Notes: generated by a model not told the origin, from the sequence alone. A DNA stretch of 64,000 bases from an uncultured Bradyrhizobium sp. (GCF_947648125.1 NZ_CANSMR010000002.1:372001-436000); one strand, 5' to 3'; counted from the stretch's first letter, positions 34,226-42,974 are shown. A program made the numbers and translations.

Positions 34226-35215
34226 TCACACCGTCACCACGATCTTCCCGAACTGCACGTTCGACTCCAGATACCGGTGCGCCGCGACGATCTCCTCGAA
34301 CGGAAACGTCCGCGCGATGATCGGCTTCAGCGCGCCATCCGCAAGCCCATCGAGGATGAACGCTTTCGCCGTGGCGAGCCGCGCCGGATCCTGGACGATC
34401 TCGTGCACACGGTAGCCGCGCAGGATCAGGCTCTTGCTCAGCACGGTGAACAGCGGAAACGGCGTCGGTTCGGGACTGAGCCCGCCATACTCGATCAGGA
34501 TGCCGCCATGCGCCATCGCTGCGGTCAGCGGCATGAAGACGGGGCCGCCGACCGGATCGAGCACCACGCGAACGCCGTTCGGCCCTGCGATCTGCTCCAG
34601 CCTTGATTGCAAATCTTCCTCCGCGGACGCGATCACATGCGCAGCACCGGCGCTGCGCAGGGCCTGCGCCTTGGCTGAGGTCCGCGTCACCGCGATCGGA
34701 ATCGCGCCGACACGATTGGCGATCTGGATCGCGGCGAGCCCGACACTGCTCGATGCGGCCGTGATCACGACGAACTCCGCACGAGCGAGCTTCGCAATAT
34801 CGATCAGGGCGCCATACGCTGTGAGGTATTGCATCCACACCGCGGCCGCCGCCTCGAACCCCAGCGCCGACGGATGCTTGATGACCAGCTCGGCCGGGAA
34901 CGTCGCGAGTTCAGCATAGGCCGGCCAGCGCGCCATCGAGATCGGCGGCACGATGCTGACGGCATCCCCCAGCGCGAAACCGTCGCCCCCCTCGCCGATC
35001 GCCTCGACAATGCCGGCAGCCTCGAGGCCGAGGCCGGACGGCAGCGCCGGCGTCTCGATATAGCTCCCCGCGCGCACCAGGGCCTCGGCGCGGTTCAGTC
35101 CGAGCGCCTTGATCCGGATCTGAACCTCGCCGCGTGCCGGCGGCGCGATCGCAACGTCCTCGATGCGCAGCACCTCGGGACCACCATGTTGATGAAAACG
35201 AACCACGCGAGCCAT
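34226..35215 (-). CDS. MDR-superfamily oxidoreductase (quinone-oxidoreductase-like)
   Basis: 329 residues. The GroES-like domain (1-125) includes GEVQIRIKALGLNRAEALVRAG and GLEAAGIVEAIG. The Rossmann part has VVITAASSSVGLAAIQIANRVGA. The zinc-ligand GHE and cysteine motifs of true alcohol dehydrogenases are absent, so a zinc-independent quinone or enone reductase using NADPH is more likely. GGAG lies 8 bases before the ATG. It is divergent from a LysR regulator that probably controls it. Confidence 0.9.
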   Translation of the reverse strand: MARVVRFHQHGGPEVLRIEDVAIAPPARGEVQIRIKALGLNRAEALVRAGSYIETPALPSGLGLEAAGIVEAIGEGGDGFALGDAVSIVPPISMARWPAYAELATFPAELVIKHPSALGFEAAAAVWMQYLTAYGALIDIAKLARAEFVVITAASSSVGLAAIQIANRVGAIPIAVTRTSAKAQALRSAGAAHVIASAEEDLQSRLEQIAGPNGVRVVLDPVGGPVFMPLTAAMAHGGILIEYGGLSPEPTPFPLFTVLSKSLILRGYRVHEIVQDPARLATAKAFILDGLADGALKPIIARTFPFEEIVAAHRYLESNVQFGKIVVTV

Positions 35216-35262
35216 CGGCAGCACTCCAAAATGATTGAATTGAATGAGCTATGCCAAGGCCA

Positions 35263-35294
35263 GTTCAGCGGATAAATCATCCCGCAGACTGAAC
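35263..35294. promoter_or_regulatory. GTTCAG/CTGAAC dyad in the oxidoreductase/LysR gap
   Basis: GTTCAG-N20-CTGAAC lies between the divergent starts (35215 and 35316), where a LysR-type regulator normally binds its target promoter. The six-base arms are exact, but the spacer is long for a single LTTR box (usually T-N11-A), so it is only a candidate. Confidence 0.35.
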
Positions 35295-35315
35295 AGTCAA
35301 AACTGAGGGTTTCGA

Positions 35316-36218
35316 ATGATGGACCGCCTGACCAGCATGGCCGTGTTTCTCAAGGCGGTCGATCTCGGCTCCTTCGCGGCCGCCGCCGAGGCACTCGAGA
35401 TGTCCGGCCCGATGGTCGGCAAGCATGTCCGCTTCCTCGAGGAGCGGCTCAGCGCCCGCCTGATCCACCGCACCACGCGGCGTCAGAGCCTGACCGAGTT
35501 CGGGCAAGCCTATTACGAGCGCTGCCGTGCGGTGCTCGCCGAAGCTGATGCCGCCGATGCGCTCGCGGCGGATCAACTGTCCGAACCGCGCGGACGGCTC
35601 AAGGTGACGATGCCGGCGCTGCTGGGCCGGCACTGCGTCGCGCCGCTACTGCTCAAGCTGGCGCAGAAATATCCCGCGCTCGAGCTCGACCTCTCGTTCG
35701 GCGATCCGGTCGCCGATCTGATGGAGGGCGGCTACGACCTTGCGATCAGGACCGGTGATCTCGACGAGCAATCCGGCATGATCACGCGGCGCATCGCACG
35801 CCAGCGCATGGTGGTGTGCGGCTCGCGCGCGTATCTGAAGGCCAACGGCAAGCCGCGCACGCTCGACGAGCTCGGCCAGCACCAGGCGCTCGTCTATCGC
35901 CGCCTGGGGCGCGCGCGCCCGTGGCTGTTCCCGCGCGACGGCCAACCGCCGCGGGAGGTCTGGCCCGCCGGGCGGCTCAGGCTCGACGATCTCGAAGCCA
36001 TCGCCGACGCCGCGGCGCGCGGCATGGGGCTGGCGTGGCTGCCCTCCTGGCTGGTGCGCGAACGCCTCGAGCGCGGCGCGCTGGTCCGCGTTCTCGGCGA
36101 CGAGGGTGAGCTTCCCTACGATTGCCATGCGCTGTGGCTGCCGACGCCGCGATTGCCGCTGAAGGTCCGGCTCGCGGTCGACGCGCTCGCAGCCGCGCTG
36201 CCGAAGCTCGTGGCGTAG
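35316..36218 (+). CDS. LysR family transcriptional regulator
   Basis: 300 residues. The N-terminal winged helix is MAVFLKAVDLGSFAAAAEALEMSGPMVGKHVRFLEERL, with the typical LysR RTTRRQSLTEFGQAYYERC end. The effector domain (90-300) resembles periplasmic-binding proteins (DLSFGDPVADLMEGGYDLAIRTGDL). GAGGG lies 6 bases before the first of two adjacent ATGs. Its divergence from the oxidoreductase gene suggests it responds to that enzyme's substrate, perhaps a quinone or other electrophile. Confidence 0.94.
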   Translation: MMDRLTSMAVFLKAVDLGSFAAAAEALEMSGPMVGKHVRFLEERLSARLIHRTTRRQSLTEFGQAYYERCRAVLAEADAADALAADQLSEPRGRLKVTMPALLGRHCVAPLLLKLAQKYPALELDLSFGDPVADLMEGGYDLAIRTGDLDEQSGMITRRIARQRMVVCGSRAYLKANGKPRTLDELGQHQALVYRRLGRARPWLFPRDGQPPREVWPAGRLRLDDLEAIADAAARGMGLAWLPSWLVRERLERGALVRVLGDEGELPYDCHALWLPTPRLPLKVRLAVDALAAALPKLVA

Positions 36219-36235
36219 CGCCGCACCACTGCACC

Positions 36236-36318
36236 GTAGGATGGGTAGAGCGCAGCGAAACCCATCGATCTCACACGCGGACGGAATGATGGGTTTCGCT
36301 TCGCTCTACCCATCCTAC
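36236..36318. repeat. REP-like palindrome (GTAGGATGGGTAGAGCGCAG type), copy 2
   Basis: The same element as 34141-34223, with identical outer and inner arms and a different centre. The two copies bracket the oxidoreductase/LysR pair in the same orientation, leaving about 2 kb between them. Confidence 0.9.
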
Positions 36319-36450
36319 GGATTCCGCCCGTCGTGAGCGTTAACTCACCCTCCACCATGCCGGGAGCCTCGCGGCGGTAACCATAAGGCTTAACAGCGCG
36401 TCAACGCTCCCCCAACAAGTCTAACTGTTTCTAATGGGGGAGAATGGCCC

Positions 36451-36561
36451 GTGGACGCATTTGCATTCGAATTCATGGGACTGGCGATGATCGCGCTGTG
36501 TCTCGTCGTGCTGGCGATGCCGGCGGCGCGGCGGCCGTCGAAAAACATGCGCTGCGAGTGA
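36451..36561 (+). CDS. Very small membrane protein, 36 aa
   Basis: A GTG-started frame 8 bases after GGGGGAG. The product VDAFAFEFMGLAMIALCLVV then LAMPAARRPSKNMRCE has one transmembrane helix (about 9-24) and a basic tail, the typical layout of a small regulatory membrane peptide. GTAACCATAAGGCTTAAC upstream (around 36377) resembles a CtrA-type half-site pair, though the spacing is not exact. No homologue comes to mind. Confidence 0.5.
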   Translation: MDAFAFEFMGLAMIALCLVVLAMPAARRPSKNMRCE

Positions 36562-36637
36562 CGCCCCGACGCCACGCCGATCGGTGTGGTAGACAGGCGC
36601 CCGCTCGGGCCGTCGTCGTCAATTGAGGAGATCGTTC

Positions 36638-37030
36638 GTGTTGGACCACGTCTCCATCACCGTATCCGACATACGCGCAGCCGAGCCCTTCTACGACGCC
36701 GTGATGGCAGCGCTCGCCGTCACCAAGATGAGCAGTGGCGAGACGTGGATCAGCTACGGCGAGCGCTGTGACGCCGACCATCCGGACCTGACCTATTTGC
36801 TGATACGCCCCGGACCTGTGCCCGAAGATGCGCACGGGCGGCATTGGTGCTTCAAGGCGCAACGCCGCGTGCAGGTTGACGCGTTCTGGCGTGCCGGACT
36901 TTCGGCAGGAGGATCGGACGACGGCGCGCCGGGTCTGCGTCCCGAATATCATCCCCACTACTACGGCGCGTTTCTGCGCGACCCCGAGGGCAACCGGATC
37001 GAAGCCGTCTGCCATCGGCGTTTCGCGTAG
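36638..37030 (+). CDS. VOC family (glyoxalase/dioxygenase fold) protein
   Basis: 130 residues from a GTG that follows GAGGAG by 8 bases. The beta-alpha-beta-beta-beta module opens LDHVSITVSDIRAAEPFYDAVM, and the C-terminal module ends YYGAFLRDPEGNRIEAVCH with the usual metal-binding glutamate in NRIEA. The His in LDHVSI is the likely second ligand. Such small VOC proteins may act in fosfomycin, bleomycin or glyoxal detoxification, or bind an unknown ligand. It sits alone. Confidence 0.85.
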   Translation: MLDHVSITVSDIRAAEPFYDAVMAALAVTKMSSGETWISYGERCDADHPDLTYLLIRPGPVPEDAHGRHWCFKAQRRVQVDAFWRAGLSAGGSDDGAPGLRPEYHPHYYGAFLRDPEGNRIEAVCHRRFA

Positions 37031-37096
37031 CGCCGCATCACGCGACGCGGACTTCGTGTCGCGCGCGGCTCGTCCCGCCATCCCGACACGTCAGCC

Positions 37097-37285
37097 TTGC
37101 CCGATCACAGCCACGCAGCCGGGCTGCGCGGTGCTATGGCCGCGCCGATCGTGGTCGCTGCCGGCATGGCGGGCGTGCCGACCAGCGCGGCGGTCAAGAT
37201 GTGCCTCGTCGTCGGCCTCATCTCCTTTGTCGTGCTGGCGCCGCTCTATCTCGTCTGGTTCCGGCTGCTCGGCTGGATCGGCTGA
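37097..37285 (+). pseudogene. C-terminal remnant of an ion-transporter-like membrane protein
   Basis: A 62-residue frame: RGAMAAPIVVAAGMAGVPTS followed by AAVKMCLVVGLISFVVLAPLYLVWFRLLGWIG, about two membrane helices. The sequence resembles the last segment of SLC13-type anion permeases (LVVGLISF..LLPLYLLW..LLGW). No upstream transporter sequence or Shine-Dalgarno is visible and the start falls directly after the VOC gene, so a decayed 3' fragment is likelier than a complete small protein. Confidence 0.45.
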
Positions 37286-37314
37286 CGGTCGCCACGAGAA
37301 ATATCGCGCTTGGG

Positions 37315-37329
37315 CGTCATCGAATGACG
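37315..37329. promoter_or_regulatory. 15-bp palindrome upstream of chrA
   Basis: CGTCAT-CGA-ATGACG lies 57 bases before the chrA start, in a position suited to an operator. No ChrB or other regulator is encoded next to it in the window. Confidence 0.35.
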
Positions 37330-37386
37330 ATATGCTTGCCTTGATGAGTCCTGACGTGGGACGCAAGCCCAGGGAATTGACGACGC

Positions 37387-38604
37387 TTGAACGACACCGA
37401 CGTCCAGCCATCCAACGCATCCGCCGCGCGGTCAGCGCACTCGCCGCTGGCAGTGCTGCTCATTTTCTTCAAGCTCGGCGTGACCTGCTTCGGCGGTCCG
37501 ATCGCGCATATCGGCTATTTCCGCGACGAGTTCGTCACCCGCAGGCGGTGGCTTGACGAGCAGGCCTATGCGGATCTGGTGGCGCTCTGCCAATTCCTGC
37601 CCGGCCCTGCGAGCAGCCAGGTCGGCTTTTCGCTCGGCCTGATGCGCGCCGGCTATCTCGGCGCGCTGGCGGCCTGGACCGGTTTCACGCTGCCCTCGGC
37701 GATTGCGCTGGTGTTGTTTGCCTTCGGCGCCAGCGGATTGAGCGGCCCGGCCGGCGCAGGCCTGGTGCATGGCCTCAAGCTGGTCGCGGTGGCGATCGTA
37801 GCGCAGGCGGTCTGGGGCATGGCGCGCTCGCTTTGTCCCGACCGCGAGCGCGCATCGATTGCGACGGTCGCGGCACTCGTCATCCTCACCAGTTCCTCGT
37901 CGATCGCGCAGATCGGCGCCATCATGCTCGGCGCCATCGCCGGGCTGTGGTTCTGCCGAGCGCAGGCGGCCAACGGCGTCACGCACATTGCGATGCCGGT
38001 GTCGCGTCGCGTTGGCATGGCGGCGCTGATCCTGTTCCTCGCCCTGCTGGTCGGGTTGCCGCTGCTTGCCCGCACATGGCCCGGCCTCGGCCTGTTCGAA
38101 GCCTTCTACCGCTCCGGCGCGCTGGTGTTCGGCGGCGGCCACGTCGTGCTGCCGCTGCTGCGCGAAGCGGTGGTGACGCCGGGCTGGATCGGCGACGATG
38201 CGTTCCTGACCGGCTACGGCGCTGCGCAGGCCGTGCCGGGCCCGCTGTTCACCTTCGCGGCCTACCTCGGCGCCGCGATCGGCGGCGTGCCGGGCGCGCT
38301 CATTGGCCTCGTCGGCATCTTCCTGCCGGGACTGCTCGTCCTGCTCGCGGCGCTGCCGTTCTGGGATGGCTTCCGCAAGCGGTCGGCAGCACAGGCGATG
38401 ATGCGCGGCGTCAACGCCGCTGTGGTCGGCATCCTCGGTGCCGCACTCTACAATCCGGTGTGGACCAGCAGTGTGCAGCGTCCGCTCGATTTCGGCACCG
38501 CGCTGGCCGGCTTCGTCCTGCTCACGGCATGGCGCGCCCCGCCGCTCGTGGTGGTCGTCCTCAGCGCGGCCGCCGGCATCGCCACGGGGCTCCTGCAATC
38601 GTGA
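37387..38604 (+). CDS. chrA: Chromate transporter ChrA (CHR family)
   Basis: 405 residues starting at TTG, with ten or more hydrophobic segments and two homologous CHR halves. Half 1 carries FKLGVTCFGGPIAHIGYF and CQFLPGPASSQVGFSLG. Half 2 carries YRSGALVFGGGHVVLPLL then GYGAAQAVPGPLFTFAAYLG. The paired FGG and PGP motifs are the CHR signature. It exports chromate, or sulfate-like oxyanions, using proton motive force. No chrB regulator is adjacent, unlike many chr operons. Confidence 0.93.
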   Translation: MNDTDVQPSNASAARSAHSPLAVLLIFFKLGVTCFGGPIAHIGYFRDEFVTRRRWLDEQAYADLVALCQFLPGPASSQVGFSLGLMRAGYLGALAAWTGFTLPSAIALVLFAFGASGLSGPAGAGLVHGLKLVAVAIVAQAVWGMARSLCPDRERASIATVAALVILTSSSSIAQIGAIMLGAIAGLWFCRAQAANGVTHIAMPVSRRVGMAALILFLALLVGLPLLARTWPGLGLFEAFYRSGALVFGGGHVVLPLLREAVVTPGWIGDDAFLTGYGAAQAVPGPLFTFAAYLGAAIGGVPGALIGLVGIFLPGLLVLLAALPFWDGFRKRSAAQAMMRGVNAAVVGILGAALYNPVWTSSVQRPLDFGTALAGFVLLTAWRAPPLVVVVLSAAAGIATGLLQS

Positions 38605-38647
38605 ACAGCCGCACGGGCGGTCGGCCGGCCGGATTAAGAACGCCTTC

Positions 38648-39829
38648 ATGCCTCGCCGCCATGATTTGTGGCGTATGCCGAGCTTACCCAAACAACCGGA
38701 TCCGACCCGCGTTCCCGTACTGGACCTGCTGCGGCTCGCCGCGGTCGGGGCCGTGATCCTGTACCATTACGGCTTCTGGGGCACCGCATCGCACGGCGTT
38801 CAGAAGGTGGCGTTGCCCTCCCTCGCCGCGGTCGCGCAATACGGCTTCCTCGGCGTCCCCGTATTCTTCGCGATCTCTGGCTTCGTCATTGCCTATTCGG
38901 CCGAAGGCCGCACGCCGGTCGGATTTGCAATCGCACGCTTCAGCCGGATCTATCCGACCTTCGTCATCTGCATGACGTTGACCTTCCTCACCACGCTGCT
39001 GCTGGGCAGCACGTACTTCCACGTGACCTGGGGACAATGGCTTGCAAACCTGTTCATCGCGGCGCCAATGCTCGGTCAGCCCTACATGGACGACGCCTAC
39101 TGGTCGCTGGTGATCGAGGTCGTGTTCTACGTCTGGATCACGCTGTTTCTGGCCTCTGGCATTTTCCCGCGGAAGATCGACACCATCATCCTGGCGTGGA
39201 TCGCCATCACCTTCGCCAACGAGCTGACGCTGGACGTTCCGCTGTTCGAGAAGCTGTTCATGGCCGACGACAGCGGCTTCTTCGCCGTCGGGCTGCTGAT
39301 TTATGAGCATTACCGCGGACGGCGCGACACCAGGCTCTACAGCCTGCTGACGCTGGCAATGGGCACCGCGACGTTCCAGGCTGTGCACAAGCTGGAGCGG
39401 CTCGGCGTCCACACCCATGGCAGCTTCGATCCGCGCGTCGTCACCGTGATCTGCATCGTCTCGCTCGGCATCGTGTTCGCCGCCACGCGGATCAAGTCGG
39501 TGCCGCTGCCGGACAGCGTCGTCAGGGCCATCGGCGGCATCACCTATCCGCTCTATTTGCTGCACCTCCAGCTCGGTTACGTGATGTTGCTCCTGATAAC
39601 GCCAGTGCCGGACGCGCTTTCGACCGCGCTCGTCGTGACGGCCATGGCGGTGTTGGCCTGGTTCGTGTGGCGCTTCCTCGAAGGCCCGGCGCACTATCTC
39701 GTCAGGGACAAGCTCACGACGCTGGCCTCACGCCATGGATGGCCGTCGCGCAGTAGCGTGGGCGAAGCCCCGGTCAATCCGGGCCACATCGCCGCGCCGG
39801 TCGAAGCCGGGCGCATCGCCAATCACTGA
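38648..39829 (+). CDS. Acyltransferase 3 family membrane protein
   Basis: 393 residues with about ten transmembrane segments. The N-terminal catalytic region is VLDLLRLAAVGAVILYHYGFWG, then GVPVFFAISGFVIAYSAEG and FAIARFSRIYPTFVICM, as in acetyl- or succinyl-transferases that modify LPS, exopolysaccharide or peptidoglycan. The basic/Pro-rich tail (HGWPSRSSVGEAPVNPG) is cytosolic. The start is uncertain: the ATG giving MPSLPKQPDP nine codons later is also possible. Its stop lies inside the first copy of a dispersed repeat. Confidence 0.88.
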   Translation: MPRRHDLWRMPSLPKQPDPTRVPVLDLLRLAAVGAVILYHYGFWGTASHGVQKVALPSLAAVAQYGFLGVPVFFAISGFVIAYSAEGRTPVGFAIARFSRIYPTFVICMTLTFLTTLLLGSTYFHVTWGQWLANLFIAAPMLGQPYMDDAYWSLVIEVVFYVWITLFLASGIFPRKIDTIILAWIAITFANELTLDVPLFEKLFMADDSGFFAVGLLIYEHYRGRRDTRLYSLLTLAMGTATFQAVHKLERLGVHTHGSFDPRVVTVICIVSLGIVFAATRIKSVPLPDSVVRAIGGITYPLYLLHLQLGYVMLLLITPVPDALSTALVVTAMAVLAWFVWRFLEGPAHYLVRDKLTTLASRHGWPSRSSVGEAPVNPGHIAAPVEAGRIANH

Positions 39830-39850
39830 TTTGCCGGACGGTGCAAGCCC
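39815..39850. repeat. Dispersed repeat, copy 1 (left flank of the GT41 segment)
   Basis: ATCGCCAATCACTGATTTGCC, then 7 variable bases, then GCAAGCCC. A second copy at 42874-42909 agrees at 20 of the first 21 bases and again has GCAAGCCC after the same gap. A third, shorter relative lies at 42975. The copies bracket the lower-GC glycosyltransferase/GNAT segment. Confidence 0.7.
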
Positions 39851-39961
39851 GCGCTTGCTCGCCGCCGCTGCGCGTGAGGCGCATGCAACTTTAGAGATAG
39901 ACGACATCAACTAACACGTATAGGCCTCATCCATACTCTCCACTACCGGAGGCTGTATCGG

Positions 39962-41944
39962 ATGACTGATGTCGGCAAAATCTTCGGAGATGCGCTCGCT
40001 GCGCTCAACAGTCGAGACCTGACCCGGGCCGAGCGCCTCTTCAACCGCGTCATCAAGGCCGATCCAGCCAACGTTGCGGCCCTCAATTTGCTGACGGTCA
40101 CCTTGATGGCCATGGAACGCTTCGCAGAAGCTGAGCCGCACATCGAAAAAGCGACAGCGATAAATCACGGCTCAGACGGGTCGTTCTATAACTACGGAAT
40201 TATCTCCAAGTACCTGAACAAGCCCAGGCAGGCGCTCGACAAATTCAACAAGGCTCTGGCTCTCAATCCGAAAGCTGCGACGACATGGAACAGCAGAGGA
40301 GCGACCTATAACGACCTTGGAGAACACGGTCATGCGATTGCGGACTTCAATAAAGCAATTTCGCTGAACCCAGCATACGCCGACGCCTATGCAAATCTCG
40401 GCAACGCACTCTTGATGTTGAAGCGTTATCCGGATGCGATTGCTGCCTACGACAAGGCACTATCGCTCAAACCGCATCTCGCAGGAGCCCATTTTGGTCG
40501 CGGCAATGCCCTCTACGACCTCAATCGGTACGACGATGCGTTCGGCGCCTATGATAAAGCCTTTTCCCTCAATCCCCACCTGGGCGACGTTGAAGGCGCG
40601 CGACTTCATACGAAGATGAAGCTCTGCAACTGGAAAGAGCTAGCAGCAGAGGCCGCCCACCTGACAGAATCCATCAGATCCGGTAGTGCGAGTTGCGGTC
40701 CTTTCGCTTTGCTCTCGCTCACCGACTCATCTGACGACCATCTCACATGTGCTCAAGCGTGGACAACCAAAAGGCACCCCGCCGCGTCTACGTTAGTGTC
40801 GAGCAGCGTGAGGGTCCCTCATGAGAGGATCCGCCTCGGATATGTCTCAACGGATTTTCGTCAGCATGCGACAGCCCACCTCATAGCCGAGTTGTTCGAG
40901 GTGCATGACAAAACACGGTTCGAGATTTTTGCGTATTCTTTGGCCGCAGACGACAAGTCGAACATGCGCGCGAGGCTAGCTGGCTCCTTTGATCACTTTC
41001 TGTCATGCGAAACTCGCGCAGATGTCGAAATTGCGCGCATGATCGCGGACGCTGAAATTGACGTTCTCGTTGATTTGAATGGCTTCACCAAAGGCGCACG
41101 CACAAACATCTTTGCGCATCGTCCGGCTCCCATACAGGTGAACTACCTAGGCTACGCGGGAACTATGGCCGCTCCATACATCGACTACATCATCGGTGAT
41201 GCAATTATTCTGACCAATGCCGATCAGGCTGCTTATTCGGAGAAGTTGGTAACTCTTCCGCATTGCTATCAGCCAAACGACCGGAAGCGGGTTATAGGGA
41301 ACGGTGAGATCACAAGACGCGATTGTGGACTGCCGGAAGAGCAAATCGTCTTCTGTTGCTTCAATAACAGCCATAAGATCTTGCCCACAACGTTCGCGTG
41401 CTGGATGCGCATTCTAAGGGCCGTAGAAGGAAGCGTGCTCTGGTTGCTGACAGACAATCAGACGGCCATGCAAAATCTTCGGAAAGAGGCTGAGGCACGG
41501 CAGGTCGATCCGTCCCGACTGATATTTGCCAAACGAGTAGAGCCGACGGAACATCTGGCGCGACATCGGCTTGCGGACCTGTTCCTTGATACACTGCCGT
41601 ATAACGGCCATACAACAGCGAGCGACGCGCTCTGGGCAGGTCTGCCGGTGCTGACCCAACGCGGAAAGACATTTGCCGGCAGAGTTGCGGCGAGCTTGTT
41701 GAGCGCAGTTGGATTACCCAAGCTTATCGCTCAGACGGCCGAAGAGTACGAAAGGCTCGCAATCCAGCTGGCGACTTGTCCTGATGAGCTCGCTGGCATC
41801 AGGGCCGCACTCGCAAAGAACCGGTCGACGGCGCCCCTTTTTGACACCGACTTGTTCGGAAGACACATCGAGGCCGCGTACCAACTGATGTACGACAGAT
41901 ATCGGGCGGGTCTGGCACCGGATCACATATGCGTACCTGAGTGA
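39962..41944 (+). CDS. TPR-domain O-linked glycosyltransferase, GT41 (OGT/SPY-like)
   Basis: 660 residues. About six TPRs cover 5-225 (e.g. YGIISKYLNKPRQALDKFNKALALNP). A GT41 catalytic domain follows (about 285-650): STDFRQHATAHLI (catalytic His region), DLNGFTKGARTNIFAHRPAPIQVNYLGYAGT, FCCFNNSHKILPTTFACWMRIL (UDP-binding Lys), and DTLPYNGHTTASDALWAGLPVLT. Such enzymes add GlcNAc or other sugars to proteins, often flagellin or adhesins. Its base composition is clearly lower in GC than its neighbours (32 of 60 bases at 40201-40260 versus 44 of 60 at 38281-38340), suggesting transfer. Confidence 0.92.
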   Translation: MTDVGKIFGDALAALNSRDLTRAERLFNRVIKADPANVAALNLLTVTLMAMERFAEAEPHIEKATAINHGSDGSFYNYGIISKYLNKPRQALDKFNKALALNPKAATTWNSRGATYNDLGEHGHAIADFNKAISLNPAYADAYANLGNALLMLKRYPDAIAAYDKALSLKPHLAGAHFGRGNALYDLNRYDDAFGAYDKAFSLNPHLGDVEGARLHTKMKLCNWKELAAEAAHLTESIRSGSASCGPFALLSLTDSSDDHLTCAQAWTTKRHPAASTLVSSSVRVPHERIRLGYVSTDFRQHATAHLIAELFEVHDKTRFEIFAYSLAADDKSNMRARLAGSFDHFLSCETRADVEIARMIADAEIDVLVDLNGFTKGARTNIFAHRPAPIQVNYLGYAGTMAAPYIDYIIGDAIILTNADQAAYSEKLVTLPHCYQPNDRKRVIGNGEITRRDCGLPEEQIVFCCFNNSHKILPTTFACWMRILRAVEGSVLWLLTDNQTAMQNLRKEAEARQVDPSRLIFAKRVEPTEHLARHRLADLFLDTLPYNGHTTASDALWAGLPVLTQRGKTFAGRVAASLLSAVGLPKLIAQTAEEYERLAIQLATCPDELAGIRAALAKNRSTAPLFDTDLFGRHIEAAYQLMYDRYRAGLAPDHICVPE

Positions 41945-42063
41945 AGGTGTGTGAGCACATCCTGGCCGTTTGGCCGGGTGCGACCGGCTCAACCAGGAAA
42001 TATTCCGGCCGCACGTCATCCGGTCTCAGCACCGATGTTCACCGCGATCACGGCCGTCGCCGC

Positions 42064-42762
42064 TCAGCGGCGCGACCAGCGATTGCTCGCCCATCCGGCG
42101 CAGAACACGGCATCGGCGCTGTCGGGAATGGTCTGCGCGAACCAGCGGTCGACGTCCGGCGAGGTTTGGGTCCTCGGCTCATCGCGATAGCGCAGCTGGC
42201 CATAGGCGCCCCGCATCGCCATCGTCGCCTTCTCGATGGCCTGACGAGGATACAGGATTGCAGCAAGGCTGAGACAAAGCTCTTCGAGATCGCCCGCGTG
42301 TGTCTCGGCCGCAATAGCCGGCACAACGCTTCGGCATTGCGCGCGACCCAATACGTAGATGACGGGATTTCGCGTCCGCCAACACAGGCAGAATTCTGCC
42401 GGCGCCGCCGGATCACCGAACTCCGCCGTCATCGCCGCATCGAACATCTGCTTGAAAAAGCCGCAGCCGCGATAGGAGTCCCTGACTGCGGTGCCGGAAA
42501 GATAGATCACCGAGGTGCCGGCAACAGCCAGGCGCTGGACGATCATGTAAGCCACGCATGCACCGCCGTGGCGGAGCAGGACAATGCCGTGGTCGACCTT
42601 GAACGGTGAGTGCTGGCGCGACCAGAATCTTCCTTCTGTCAGCCAGTTCGTGTCGATGATGCTGCTGATGTCGTCGAGCACGGCGTCGCGGCGATGCTCC
42701 GGGACATCAGAGGCGATTTGAAACAGCTCGCTGGTGACAGCCCCGGGCGGCGTCGCGATCAC
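42064..42762 (-). CDS. GNAT-fold acetyltransferase-like protein
   Basis: 232 residues from a GTG with GGAG 8 bases upstream. The CoA-binding block is YLSGTAVRDSYRGCGFFKQMFDAAM (R-G-C-G-F instead of the canonical R-G-x-G-[IV]), and GACVAYMIVQRLAVAG precedes it. The second half (ETHAGDLEELCLSLAAIL) is less family-like. It may modify a small molecule or glycan together with the adjacent glycosyltransferase, which is convergent. Function unknown. Confidence 0.7.
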   Translation of the reverse strand: MIATPPGAVTSELFQIASDVPEHRRDAVLDDISSIIDTNWLTEGRFWSRQHSPFKVDHGIVLLRHGGACVAYMIVQRLAVAGTSVIYLSGTAVRDSYRGCGFFKQMFDAAMTAEFGDPAAPAEFCLCWRTRNPVIYVLGRAQCRSVVPAIAAETHAGDLEELCLSLAAILYPRQAIEKATMAMRGAYGQLRYRDEPRTQTSPDVDRWFAQTIPDSADAVFCAGWASNRWSRR

Positions 42763-42873
42763 GGCAGCGGCTCCTTATTGGTCATCGACTTCAGGTTGCT
42801 TTGGTAGAGTACGGCACCCATGATCGGCCAGGCAAGCCGGCTCTAAGAAAGCTCAGCGCTCCGACTGCCCAAA

Positions 42874-42909
42874 ATCGCCAATCACTGAATTGCCTCGCTG
42901 CGCAAGCCC
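42874..42909. repeat. Dispersed repeat, copy 2 (right flank of the GT41 segment)
   Basis: ATCGCCAATCACTGAATTGCC, then 7 bases, then GCAAGCCC: the partner of the copy at 39815-39850, in the same orientation about 3 kb away. Confidence 0.7.
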
Positions 42910-42974
42910 CGCTTCATTATGAAGCTGTTCAGCCTAGGCCTGGCGGCGCACAATTTCGGAATAATGGAAAAATA

